This document shows positions 1-8,503 of a stretch of DNA of 64,000 nucleotides, in pieces. The translations under genes were made by a program, and so were the position numbers. Each line of letters starts with the position of its first letter. The stretch's first letter is position 1. Under the pieces are notes generated by a model, which was not told where the DNA came from, made no database searches, and saw nothing but the letters and a program-made list of their open reading frames with translations. The DNA lies in contig NZ_PDYM01000010.1 in the NCBI RefSeq assembly GCF_002743055.1, positions 1-64,000 on the forward strand, given 5' to 3'. The DNA is from Sporosarcina sp. P13. Lineage in GTDB: Bacteria > Bacillota > Bacilli > Bacillales_A > Planococcaceae.

Positions 1-7
1 AAAAGTG

Positions 8-435
8 AGTTTTCTATGTACCAAAGCCTACTAAAGCTACCTTGTACTCAAAAAAGCGTAGGCACAACTGCGGGGTCAGCCGAAGCCAGGAGACAACTAG
101 CGCGCCTTTCGCTGGTTGGCTCCTGGCGGGAGGCAATCCCCCACGTGCCGAAGCGGTAATAGAAAACTGACCTTCACTAACTTCAGTACCGTAAAAAAGT
201 CGAGTAACGATCCAAAACTAAATGGTTTTTCCATATACAATGTCTACTAAAACTACACTGTATGCACTAGCGTAGGCACAACTGCGGGGTCAGCCGAAGC
301 CATGAGACAACTAGCGCGACCTTCGCTTGTTGGCTCATGGCGGGAGGCAATCCCCCACGTGCCGAAGCGATGATAGAAAGCCGACCTGCACAAACTTTAG
401 TATCGAAAATGAGTCGTGCAACGCCCCAACCCCAA
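8..435. repeat. Two tandem copies of a ~214-bp structured intergenic repeat
   Basis: Two imperfect direct copies (about 8-221 and 222-435) repeat with a period of 214 bp. The best conserved core (56-172 and 270-388) contains a long hairpin, 85-127 in copy 1 and 299-341 in copy 2. The outer stem is GCCAGGAG/CTCCTGGC in copy 1 and GCCATGAG/CTCATGGC in copy 2, so pair 89:123 (G:C) is replaced by 303:337 (T:A). A flanking GGCAC/GTGCC pair encloses it. The paired substitution suggests the folded RNA or DNA is under selection. No open frame with a ribosome site lies here. Function is unknown. Confidence 0.75.
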
Positions 436-498
436 AAACTAAAACTTGCCAAGTAATCTGATAATTCGTAAGATATAGGTGAAAGGAGCGTGAAACAT

Positions 499-1656
499 TT
501 GTTAACAGCCCACACAACCAAAGGACAAACCGTCATATTGACTAGAAACATGTCTCTTCCTGAACTGCGTGAGAGGCGTAAAAACGAAACATTTTATTGT
601 TCCCAATGCAAAGAAAAAGTACACCTAAAGGTCGGCGATATCGTCATTCCTCACTTCGCACACTATCAACAAACCAACTGCCGCGAAAGTTTCTCAGAAG
701 GGGAATCCCCAACCCATCTACTTGGCAAAGCTCAACTCCATGAACTCTTCTTGCGTCACGAAACCGAAGTGAAGCTAGAACCTTTTCTACCCGACATTCG
801 TCAAAGACCCGATTTACTTGTTACTTGGCAAGAAACGCACGTGCCAATCGAATTTCAATGTAGTGTTATCCCTCTCGAACATGTCGAACAACGTAACGCG
901 GGCTATCACATGCTTGATATGCAACCCATCTGGATTATCATCACTCCATCTGCTATTCGTTCGTCTTCCGCCCTAATACTTTCTATTCGTCTATCCCAAT
1001 TTCAGCAATTTTTCATTCGTTCCATACATGCCCGGACAGGTAGTAGTGTGCCGTTGCTCCTGACATACAATCCGTCCAACGAACAATTCCATTACCTCAG
1101 CCATATGATCCATCTCCAAGGATCTACGTATGCTCTGCTTCATTCAATCATGCGTCTACGTCATCAATCCCTTCCGTTTGCACTGCCAGCAGCACCTGCT
1201 GAAAAAGACGTCCAAGAACTTACTCGTCACTACCAAGAAGCCCGCCGCAAGTATCTTCGTTCGGTTATTGGGTATAATCATAGGGGAGTTCATAATCAAT
1301 TTTTGCGTGCGTGTTATGAAATGCGTGTGCAACCTATTCATCTACCCACATGGATCGGTGTGCCAACGAAAGGGCAGGAAGCCTTTAAACAATCGGATTG
1401 TGAATGGCAAGTGTTGCTAATTACGGCTATGCGCGAAACACGAAGGACCCCATTTCAGTTGGATCGCTCGTTTTATCATTCCTTCATTAAAAAATTTGAA
1501 GGGGATCAAGAAAAACAAATTGAAGCTTGCGTAAACTATGCGGATTTTTTACGTCAAGAACGCATAGATATTTATCGACTGGATAAATACGCTAGTGGTA
1601 ATTACGTTAAAGAAATCCTTTTAAGACGTTTTCTTGCAATGCATGCGAAAAATTGA
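499..1656 (+). CDS. coiA: Competence protein CoiA-like nuclease-domain protein
   Basis: CoiA family protein of about 385 residues. The N-terminus has a Cys/His-rich segment (FYCSQCKEK then PHFAHYQ), followed by a PD-(D/E)xK-like nuclease core seen as RPDLLV then PIEFQCS, the usual D...ExQ arrangement. In B. subtilis CoiA is competence-induced and acts on incoming DNA during transformation. A GTG at 490 lies only 1 nt from the AAAGGAG (482-488) and cannot use it; TTG at 499 is 10 nt away and gives the family-like N-terminus MLTAHTTKG, so I start there. It is followed by pepF, as in B. subtilis. Whether this strain is competent cannot be told from this window. Confidence 0.85.
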   Translation: MLTAHTTKGQTVILTRNMSLPELRERRKNETFYCSQCKEKVHLKVGDIVIPHFAHYQQTNCRESFSEGESPTHLLGKAQLHELFLRHETEVKLEPFLPDIRQRPDLLVTWQETHVPIEFQCSVIPLEHVEQRNAGYHMLDMQPIWIIITPSAIRSSSALILSIRLSQFQQFFIRSIHARTGSSVPLLLTYNPSNEQFHYLSHMIHLQGSTYALLHSIMRLRHQSLPFALPAAPAEKDVQELTRHYQEARRKYLRSVIGYNHRGVHNQFLRACYEMRVQPIHLPTWIGVPTKGQEAFKQSDCEWQVLLITAMRETRRTPFQLDRSFYHSFIKKFEGDQEKQIEACVNYADFLRQERIDIYRLDKYASGNYVKEILLRRFLAMHAKN

Positions 1657-1706
1657 GAAAATATAGTGGAATCAATTATGGGTAATAGGCTGAAGGAGGA
1701 ATTTGA

Positions 1707-3527
1707 TTGACGAATGAACATAAAGTATTGACGCGTGACGAAGTATCTGAAGAGGAAACTTGGCGCTTGGAGGATATCTTCCCTTCGGATGAAGCGTGGG
1801 ATAAAGAATACCGTAAAATCGATGAAATGGTGAATGAAGCTGAACAGTATAAAGGTACGCTTGGTAATGGGGCAAGACCACTATTTGAGGCATTGACCTA
1901 TCGTGATAAGTTGGCTGAACGTTTACGTAGATTATACACGTATGCTCATTTAAAGACAGACCAAGACACGACGAATGGTTTCTATCAGACGATGGATGGT
2001 CGTATTAAGTCACTAATCGTAAAAGTGTCTACGGCATTGTCTTACTTCACACCTGAATTGCTTGCGATAGACGAAGCCCAATTGAATGCAACGATTGAAT
2101 CTCATGAAGGTTTACGTTTATATAAACAAGAATTTGAAGAGTTAAATGCAGAGCGTGCGCATGTTCTTTCTGCTGAACAGGAAGAATTACTTGCGCAACT
2201 GTCAGAAGTGACTGGCAACTCCGCCGAAACATTCAGCATGCTAAACAATGCAGATTTGACATTCGGCTTGATAAAAGATGAAGAAGGCAATGAAATTCAA
2301 CTAACACATGGACGCTATTCACGTTTCTTAGAAAGCAAAGATGCTAAAGTGAGAGAAGCGGCATTTAAAGAAATGTATGCGAAGTATGGTGAATTCAAAA
2401 ATACATTTGCATCCACACTAAGCGGTAATGTCAAAGCACATAATGTCAAAGCGAGAATTAGAAATTACACTTCTGCGAGAGACGCGGCGTTATCAGGCAA
2501 TCATATTCCTGAACAAGTTTATGAGAACTTAGTTTCCACAATCCATAAAAACTTAAACTTACTACACCGCTACGTAGCGTTACGTAAGAAAGTATTGCAG
2601 TTGGATGAAATGCATATGTGGGACGTTTACACGCCACTTGTTGAAGATACAGAAATTAAATACACTTATGAAGAAGCGAAAAATACAATGTTAGAAAGTT
2701 TCCACCCGCTAGGAGAAGACTATACTTCAATCGTCAAGGAAGGTCTTGATAATCGTTGGGTGGACGTTCGTGAAAACAAAGGAAAACGTTCTGGAGCATA
2801 TTCATCTGGTTCATATGGAACGAATCCATATATCTTGATGAACTGGCAAGATAATGTAAATAACCTGTTTACACTAGCGCATGAATTTGGTCATAGTGTG
2901 CATAGTTATTATTCACGTCAATGTCAGCCATTTATTTACAGTGGTTATTCGATTTTCGTAGCGGAAGTGGCATCTACTGTGAATGAAGCTTTATTGAATG
3001 ATCATTTATTGAAAGTGACTACGGATGAGGACAAACGAATTTATTTACTCAATCATTGGTTAGATGGCTTCCGTGCGACTGTATTCCGTCAAACAATGTT
3101 TGCTGAATTTGAGCACTTGATTCATGTGCTTGATCAAGAAGGCACGCCTTTGACAGCAGAAAAATTAACGGAAGAATACCATGCGCTGAATAAGAAATAT
3201 TATGGTGATGCTATTGTTAATGATGAAGAAATTGGTCTAGAATGGGCTCGTATTCCACATTTCTATTATAATTATTATGTCTACCAGTATGCAACGGGAT
3301 ATAGTGCGGCAGTAGCACTTAGCAAGCAAATCCTTGAAGAAGGAGAGCCAGCAGTTGAACGTTATATCTCTAACTTCTTGAAAGCGGGATCTTCTGATTA
3401 TCCAATTGAAGTACTGAAAAAAGCCGGAGTTGATATGACTTCTGAACAGCCGATTGAAGAGGCTTGTCGCGTCTTTGAAGAGAGATTAGAGGAACTAGAA
3501 CAGTTATTGGTAAAGAGAGGGAAATAG
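1707..3527 (+). CDS. pepF: Oligoendopeptidase F (M3 family zinc peptidase)
   Basis: Cytoplasmic M3B metallopeptidase that cleaves short oligopeptides; in B. subtilis overexpression interferes with peptide signalling and sporulation. The zinc motif AHEFGHSVH is present with H392, E393 and H396, and the 606-residue length is normal. Translation starts at TTG 1707, 7 nt after AAGGAGG at 1693-1699. It lies 50 bp downstream of coiA with no visible terminator between, so the two may be co-transcribed. A hairpin terminator lies about 170 bp downstream at 3701-3746. Confidence 0.95.
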   Translation: MTNEHKVLTRDEVSEEETWRLEDIFPSDEAWDKEYRKIDEMVNEAEQYKGTLGNGARPLFEALTYRDKLAERLRRLYTYAHLKTDQDTTNGFYQTMDGRIKSLIVKVSTALSYFTPELLAIDEAQLNATIESHEGLRLYKQEFEELNAERAHVLSAEQEELLAQLSEVTGNSAETFSMLNNADLTFGLIKDEEGNEIQLTHGRYSRFLESKDAKVREAAFKEMYAKYGEFKNTFASTLSGNVKAHNVKARIRNYTSARDAALSGNHIPEQVYENLVSTIHKNLNLLHRYVALRKKVLQLDEMHMWDVYTPLVEDTEIKYTYEEAKNTMLESFHPLGEDYTSIVKEGLDNRWVDVRENKGKRSGAYSSGSYGTNPYILMNWQDNVNNLFTLAHEFGHSVHSYYSRQCQPFIYSGYSIFVAEVASTVNEALLNDHLLKVTTDEDKRIYLLNHWLDGFRATVFRQTMFAEFEHLIHVLDQEGTPLTAEKLTEEYHALNKKYYGDAIVNDEEIGLEWARIPHFYYNYYVYQYATGYSAAVALSKQILEEGEPAVERYISNFLKAGSSDYPIEVLKKAGVDMTSEQPIEEACRVFEERLEELEQLLVKRGK

Positions 3528-3700
3528 GAGACTGTATATTTCGACAATTCTTATCGAAATCTGTATAAAATGGTTGAAAATCGATGTAAATTGTTGAAGT
3601 CATAAGTCATTTATGATATGGTTGTGTTGTGGAATAAATCACATACCAAACATACACCCCTTTTGTTTGAACGTGAACATTTCTCCCATTCCCTTTGAAA

Positions 3701-3746
3701 AAGAGTATTCACTCCCCCCCAGGAGAGAATGCTCTTTTCTTTTTTA
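3701..3746 (+). terminator. Intrinsic terminator downstream of pepF
   Basis: AAGAGTATTC (3701-3710) pairs with GAATGCTCTT (3727-3736) with one T-G pair, followed by a T-rich tract. Confidence 0.75.
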
Positions 3747-3969
3747 TTTTAAGGAGTCGAAATACATAATAATCTTTAGTTTCAAATTTCAAAAGGTAAA
3801 GTAAGTGGTCCGGTATTTACGCTTCAGAGGGTATGCTTGTCCTATGGGCGTGGCCTAACCTGAACCTCTTACACTACAATCCTTTTGTAAACATCAAGTA
3901 CTTTTAGATTCCATTGAAACTGTCATGTGACTAAGTATTTGTTCGCCTCTATTTTAGTTCAAATGAAAC

Positions 3970-4007
3970 CGAAAAATCCAAAGCCCTCACATGGAAGACT
4001 TTGGATT
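3970..4007 (-). terminator. Intrinsic terminator of the spxH operon
   Basis: On the minus strand AATCCAAAG (4007-3999) pairs with CTTTGGATT (3983-3975), followed by TTTTTC. Confidence 0.8.
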
Positions 4008-4018
4008 GGTTGAAAGTG

Positions 4019-4843
4019 CTATTTGATTAAAGAGCAGTTATGCTGTTTTTTACGCCATAATGTACGATCTTGAAATGGAATACATTCGATTTGTTGCTTA
4101 AGCAGACGCTTCTTTAATTCGCGTTCTGCTTCTTTTTCTGTAATGCGATAGATCTCAGCAACTTCCTTAGTCGTTAGTAGGTCAAAGCGGTCAAATAAAG
4201 AGCTGATAGATGGTGGCATATCGGGTAGGATTTGTTCCCCAATCAATTCCTCTAAAATTTGTTCGTAAATCGCATAATCATAGCGACCACTCACTTTCAA
4301 ACCTTCATCTTCAATATTACTATTAAAAAAGACAAATGTAGGAGCTTCGTCTACTTCCATTTCATTACCTAGAAACATATCGACTTGTAATGCACGCGAC
4401 GTTTCCTCGGAGGTAAAGTCCGCAATGAATTCATCCACATCCAGATTAATACGTGCAGCAATTTCCACAAGTACTGAAAAAGAAGTTACGTCTCGTTTCT
4501 TCAAGAATGAATACTCTAACAGACAAGACAAATATCGAAAACCTGCTCGTTTTCCTTGGAATTCAGCAGCTTTGACAGCAATATTTGGAAAACAAGGATT
4601 TGACCTTTTAGTAGGGTTAGAATCTTGTGAATCACATACGTATGGAATATTAAGTTTAGGTAGTGGTGTTCGCAATGCAATTCTCAACGTAAAGCAATGA
4701 TCGTATTCGACTTGTAGTTTTCGTAAGAGTGGTTGCAGTGACCAACAATCCTTGCAGTATGGATCTAAAAATACATAAAGTTCAATGGGCTTTGCTGAAG
4801 CAGAATAGTGTAACGTATCATCGATAGCAGTTAGATAGTTCAC
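4019..4843 (-). CDS. spxH: SpxH (YjbH) adapter for ClpXP degradation of Spx
   Basis: DsbA/thioredoxin-fold adapter that in B. subtilis and Staphylococcus binds the thiol-stress regulator Spx and hands it to ClpXP. The 274-residue protein starts with a thioredoxin-like strand and CxxC-type pair C30-K-D-C33 (LDPYCKDCW). The C-terminal part is helical and charged. Its GTG start (4843-4841) overlaps the TGA of the upstream haemoglobin gene, a translational coupling typical of the yjbI-yjbH pair. A terminator follows immediately. The spx gene itself lies outside the window. Confidence 0.9.
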   Translation of the reverse strand: MNYLTAIDDTLHYSASAKPIELYVFLDPYCKDCWSLQPLLRKLQVEYDHCFTLRIALRTPLPKLNIPYVCDSQDSNPTKRSNPCFPNIAVKAAEFQGKRAGFRYLSCLLEYSFLKKRDVTSFSVLVEIAARINLDVDEFIADFTSEETSRALQVDMFLGNEMEVDEAPTFVFFNSNIEDEGLKVSGRYDYAIYEQILEELIGEQILPDMPPSISSLFDRFDLLTTKEVAEIYRITEKEAERELKKRLLKQQIECIPFQDRTLWRKKQHNCSLIK

Positions 4844-5232
4844 TCGTCTTCCTCCTCGTTCCTATTTACCATATGGTTGGCTGTTAAGACAAGGCGCTGA
4901 TAATAGATATCCCGCAGTGGTCCCTCCAGTCCTACCTCATCCATTGCTTCTGCCATGCATGCTAACCATGCTTTCGCGCGAGTAGGTGTTATAGGGAACG
5001 GCATATGCCGTGCTTTCATCATGGGATGGCCATGCTCTTCCGTAAATAGATTAGGGCCTCCCAAATATTGTGTCTGAAATTGTTTTTGTTTCCGAATCGT
5101 TTCGGCTAAATCATCAGGGAATATCGGGTATAGGTCCGGATGCACCGCTACTTTTGCGTAGAATCGTTCTATTAGTTCGTGTAACCTTTTCTCGCCGATC
5201 TCCTCGAAAGGGATGACTGGTTTTCGGGTCAT
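4840..5232 (-). CDS. yjbI: Group II truncated haemoglobin (YjbI)
   Basis: Truncated haemoglobin of the TrHbO type, a haem protein that binds oxygen or other diatomic ligands. Visible hallmarks are the proximal-histidine segment KARHMPFPI, the distal YLGGP motif and the G-helix tryptophan in AKAWLACM. The ATG at 5232 is 10 nt from AAGGGA, whereas an in-frame GTG at 5241 is too close, so the ATG is chosen. It is first in a two-gene operon with spxH. In B. subtilis this locus has been linked to peroxide resistance and Spx degradation. Confidence 0.9.
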   Translation of the reverse strand: MTRKPVIPFEEIGEKRLHELIERFYAKVAVHPDLYPIFPDDLAETIRKQKQFQTQYLGGPNLFTEEHGHPMMKARHMPFPITPTRAKAWLACMAEAMDEVGLEGPLRDIYYQRLVLTANHMVNRNEEEDE

Positions 5233-5265
5233 CACATTCACATCCCTTCGTTCATCTGTGTCTTT

Positions 5266-5294
5266 ATAATATCAACGAACGATTTTCTATACAA
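5266..5294 (-). promoter_or_regulatory. Sigma-A-like promoter for yjbI-spxH
   Basis: Minus strand TTGTAT (5294-5289), 17-bp spacer, TATTAT (5271-5266), placed 34 bp upstream of the chosen ATG. Confidence 0.5.
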
Positions 5295-5393
5295 ATAAAA
5301 GAGCTTATTTTTTAAAAATGTTATATATCAGTTGACTATTATTTAGAAGGTGTGCTAGGTCAATTACAAAAGGAATTAGCGATATTACTACAA

Positions 5394-6047
5394 TCAAACC
5401 ATTTGTCCGTAGTAGTTCATAACTTTTTTTACATAGTTTTGTGTTTCTTTGAATGGTGGAATACCTCCATACTTTTTAACGTTTCCTGGTCCAGCATTGT
5501 AGGCAGCCAGTGCCGTTTCGATCGAGCCGAATTGATTGAGCATGCTACGTAAATATTTGGCACCACCCATAATGTTTTGCTTTGGATCAAAGCGATCAGT
5601 GACACCAAGGAACTTTGCTGTGCCAGGCATCAGTTGCATTAGCCCACCAGCACCTGCGTGACTAATCGCATTGGCCTTAAAATTAGATTCTTGCTTGATA
5701 ACCGCGGAAATCAATTTTTCAGGTAGCTGGTATGTATCCGCAGCTTCTTTAATAATATCTTCGTACTTTCCTTTGCTTGGTGTGCTAGCTTCAGGTAAGG
5801 GGATCGGTAGCGAGAGTGCAGGTAATATTGATGGTGTATAAGCTTCTCCTTGGTAAAGTAGGCTGTCTTTTGCTAGTGAAGGTGTATGGCCGAGACCCGT
5901 TGTGTTTTCTTTCATTAACTGTGTAAGTAATGACTGGAATTCGTTAGAGTCCCCTGATGAACTAGAAGTAAAGGACTGTACCGCTCCAAGAGTCTGCAAC
6001 GTATTGAGTTCAAGTAAGATCCGCATATTTAGTGGGTTTAGATTCAT
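5394..6047 (-). CDS. yjbJ: Lytic transglycosylase, SLT domain (YjbJ-like)
   Basis: Peptidoglycan lytic transglycosylase. The C-terminal ~120 residues form an SLT domain: the catalytic Glu in AVIKQESNFKANA, then GLMQLMPGTAKFLGV and the typical AYNAGPGNVKKYGG block. The N-terminal ~90 residues are low-complexity and lack an evident signal peptide. ATG 6047 is 7 nt from AGGAGG; the upstream ATG at 6053 is 1 nt away and unlikely. It sits between the haemoglobin gene and UPF0738, as yjbJ does in B. subtilis. Confidence 0.85.
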   Translation of the reverse strand: MNLNPLNMRILLELNTLQTLGAVQSFTSSSSGDSNEFQSLLTQLMKENTTGLGHTPSLAKDSLLYQGEAYTPSILPALSLPIPLPEASTPSKGKYEDIIKEAADTYQLPEKLISAVIKQESNFKANAISHAGAGGLMQLMPGTAKFLGVTDRFDPKQNIMGGAKYLRSMLNQFGSIETALAAYNAGPGNVKKYGGIPPFKETQNYVKKVMNYYGQMV

Positions 6048-6199
6048 GCTCATTCCTCCTATATTTTAGTTCGTATTGTTAGATTATAATTTAGCATCAT
6101 TATACCAACTTTCGTAGCAGGATGGGCAATTACAAAATGCAACAATGTGTGTCATATGGTAGACTGAACGTAAAGACTTTATTTAAGGAAGTGGCCAAC

Positions 6200-6589
6200 T
6201 TGGATAGGCAAAATAAAATAATAAATATAGACCAGCAGGGCAATGAAATACACTTTGTTTTAAATCCTGAAGCGGAGTGGCCATTAGGTGTGCCAACCGG
6301 AAAAATGCTGACAGACACAGACCGACAATCATTCGTTTATGTATTTGATCATGAGTCGGGTTATCGCTATGCTTACTTTTCGCCAGATAGCTGGAATGGT
6401 CTAGTAGACGTGCTTTTAAAAGATGCGCAACCTATTTTAGTGTATAAAGATGAGAAGTTCCCTATGGAAGGGTTAAAAGAAGAACTACAGGCGTTGATAT
6501 TCAATATTGAGGGTAATCATAATTATGGTGAAGAATTCAGTGCGGCTGTTGAAGAAGCATTTCAACCTGTATTAGAGCAGGTAGATTAA
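6200..6589 (+). CDS. yjbL: UPF0738 family protein (YjbL-like), function unknown
   Basis: Small protein of a Bacillales-specific uncharacterised family. The C-terminal signature [15 protein letters not shown] and the central FVYVFDHE are what I recognise. A longer frame opens with ATG 6122 but has no ribosome site; TTG 6200 is 9 nt after AAGGAA (6185-6190) and gives about 129 residues beginning MDRQNKIIN, close to the family length of ~122. In B. subtilis yjbM (sasB) separates yjbL from nadF; here the NAD kinase follows directly. Confidence 0.7.
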   Translation: MDRQNKIINIDQQGNEIHFVLNPEAEWPLGVPTGKMLTDTDRQSFVYVFDHESGYRYAYFSPDSWNGLVDVLLKDAQPILVYKDEKFPMEGLKEELQALIFNIEGNHNYGEEFSAAVEEAFQPVLEQVD

Positions 6590-6630
6590 GTATGGCAATT
6601 GAATTTCAGAAAAGGAAGGGAAGTGACTTA

Positions 6631-7464
6631 ATGAAGTTCACTATTCAGTCGCGAAACGATGAAATTTCGAATAAGCTAATGAAAGAAGCGAGAATTTATT
6701 TACGGGATTTTGGCTTAAAGTATGATGAGGAAGAGCCGGATATTGTGTTGTCGATTGGTGGGGATGGTACATTACTGCATGCTTTCCATAAATACATACA
6801 TCGACTAGATACGACATCTTTTGTTGGGATTCATACTGGGCATTTAGGTTTTTATGCCGATTGGAAACCTTCTGAAATAGAGAAGCTAGTTATTTTGATT
6901 GCTCGACAGGAATTTGAAGTGGTTGAATATCCACTGATCGAAGTAACAATCAATTATCGACATTCTGAAAAAAGTGCATCCTATTTGGCGCTAAACGAGT
7001 CTACCGTGAAATCACCCGATGTAACATTGGTAATGGACGTAGAATTGAATGGTGAGCATTTCGAACGCTTTAGGGGAGATGGACTCTGTATGTCAACCCC
7101 TTCAGGATCTACTGCATATAGTAAATCACTTGGTGGAGCGATAATTCATCCTTCCTTACCGTCCATGCAACTAACAGAAATGGCTTCTATCAACAACCGT
7201 GTTTTCCGTACAGTAGGTTCACCACTTATTTTGCCAGATCATCATGTGTGCACGTTGACGCCGGTAAAAGGTCCGGACTTCATGGTCACTGTGGATCACT
7301 TGCAATTGCTTCATAAAGATGTAAAGTCGATTGAGTACAAAGTAGCCAATGAAAAAATGGGCTTCGCGCGTTTTAGACCGTTTCCTTTCTGGAAGAGAGT
7401 AAATGAATCATTCGTGGCAAGTGATTTGATCTTTGAACGTGAAGACGATGAAACTAAAAACTGA
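6631..7464 (+). CDS. nadK: NAD kinase
   Basis: ATP-dependent phosphorylation of NAD to NADP. The GGDGT nucleotide motif is at residues 43-47, with the family motifs [14 protein letters not shown] and [17 protein letters not shown] further on. The protein ends FRPFPFWKR...SDLIFE as in B. subtilis NadF. ATG 6631 gives [10 protein letters not shown], matching the family N-terminus; the frame extends 13 codons upstream without benefit. The stop overlaps the start of the next gene, implying co-translation. Confidence 0.95.
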   Translation: MKFTIQSRNDEISNKLMKEARIYLRDFGLKYDEEEPDIVLSIGGDGTLLHAFHKYIHRLDTTSFVGIHTGHLGFYADWKPSEIEKLVILIARQEFEVVEYPLIEVTINYRHSEKSASYLALNESTVKSPDVTLVMDVELNGEHFERFRGDGLCMSTPSGSTAYSKSLGGAIIHPSLPSMQLTEMASINNRVFRTVGSPLILPDHHVCTLTPVKGPDFMVTVDHLQLLHKDVKSIEYKVANEKMGFARFRPFPFWKRVNESFVASDLIFEREDDETKN

Positions 7465-8374
7465 GACATTATTTCAATTGGACTTTGAAGTGGCAGAGAC
7501 CATGATACTCCGTAAATTTTTGACAGAAAAAGATATCTCCAAAACTACATTGACGGCTATTAAATATACAGGTGGTTCAATTTTGGTCAATGGACAGCAT
7601 CAAAATGTTCGGCATATTGTGCAAGCGGGCGATACAGTGACGATTGTATTCCCACCTGAGCAGCCAAGCGAAGGATTGACGCCGGAGGTTGGAAACTTAA
7701 CTATTTTGTATGAAGACGAAACAATCTTATTACTCGATAAACCCGCTGGTCAAAGTACGATTCCTTCACGTAATCATCCTGCCGGCACAGTTGCGAATTT
7801 TGTCTGTGGAAAGTTTGAAGCAGAAGGGGTTCCTTCCACTGCGCATATGGTGACAAGACTTGACACAGATACTTCCGGTGTTATTTGTGTAGCGAAGAAT
7901 CGACATATCCATCATCTCTTAAGCAAGCAGATGAATCAAAAACTTTTTCAGCGACGCTATATTGCGTTCGCAGAAGGAAGTATTGCGCCTTCTTTTTTGT
8001 CGATTGAGCAACCAATCGGCAGGAAGGAAGGGAGTATCATTGAGCGTACTGTGCGGGAAGATGGGCAGTATGCAAAGACCGATGTGTTAGTGAAAGGGAC
8101 GTATGTACATGATTCATGTGAATTTTCTGTTGTGGAATTAACATTGCATACAGGAAGAACACATCAAATTCGTGTTCATTTGCAATGGCTGGGTCATCCG
8201 TTAGTCGGCGATGATTTATATGATGCGAAAGGTTGTCATTTTGCACGGCAGGCATTGCATTGTTCTTCCATTAGTTTCCTTCATCCGCTTACTATGAAAC
8301 GCATGACATTCGAAAGTCCTTTACCTAAAGACATGCATGCGTTATTACAACAAAGTACTGTATATAGCGTATGA
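7448..8374 (+). CDS. yjbO: RluA/RluD-type RNA pseudouridine synthase (YjbO-like)
   Basis: Isomerises uridine to pseudouridine in RNA, target unknown. An N-terminal S4-like segment (residues ~20-70, [18 protein letters not shown]) precedes the catalytic domain, where RLDTDTSG carries the catalytic Asp139; [17 protein letters not shown] follows. ATG 7448 lies inside the end of nadK (17-nt overlap); TTG 7433 and GTG 7439 are alternative in-frame starts, none with a good ribosome site, which fits translational coupling. Confidence 0.85.
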   Translation: MKLKTETLFQLDFEVAETMILRKFLTEKDISKTTLTAIKYTGGSILVNGQHQNVRHIVQAGDTVTIVFPPEQPSEGLTPEVGNLTILYEDETILLLDKPAGQSTIPSRNHPAGTVANFVCGKFEAEGVPSTAHMVTRLDTDTSGVICVAKNRHIHHLLSKQMNQKLFQRRYIAFAEGSIAPSFLSIEQPIGRKEGSIIERTVREDGQYAKTDVLVKGTYVHDSCEFSVVELTLHTGRTHQIRVHLQWLGHPLVGDDLYDAKGCHFARQALHCSSISFLHPLTMKRMTFESPLPKDMHALLQQSTVYSV

Positions 8375-8395
8375 TTAAAAATGATCTAGATTACT

Positions 8396-8425
8396 CTGAC
8401 GAAGCTTGTAGAAATCTAGTACAAT
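8396..8425 (+). promoter_or_regulatory. Probable sigma-A promoter of mgtE
   Basis: CTGACG (8396-8401), 18-bp spacer, TACAAT (8420-8425). The resulting ~70-nt leader is too short for an M-box magnesium riboswitch, and contains one copy (8454-8483) of a dispersed GTCCTATRRGCGT element. Confidence 0.5.
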
Positions 8426-8503
8426 AGTTTTTTTAAGATAATAATTATAGTGCGCTATCGAGTAGAGGGCGTCCTATAAGCGTAGAAGGGACGGTGTGAA
8501 AAC

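Larger units (their letters stand above)
3528..4018. other. Intergenic region between convergent pepF and spxH
   Basis: No gene with a ribosome site is visible. It holds a plus-strand terminator (3701-3746), a minus-strand terminator (3970-4007), a sequence TTCGACA at 3540-3546 that equals a reversed 0A-box core but has no gene to control, and one copy of a degenerate dispersed element (3821-3851, containing GTCCTATGGGCGT) that recurs at 8454-8483 and 49182-49213. Confidence 0.5.

Noticed and set aside
3540-3546. Reversed 0A-box TTCGACA
   Set aside because: Single 7-mer, located downstream of pepF with no promoter nearby; chance occurrence is likely.
3613-3804. 63-codon plus-strand frame after pepF
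   Set aside because: Runs through the pepF terminator, has no ribosome site and low-complexity content.
8426-8503. Possible M-box magnesium riboswitch before mgtE
   Set aside because: The leader from the best promoter is only about 70 nt and lacks the conserved M-box sequence.
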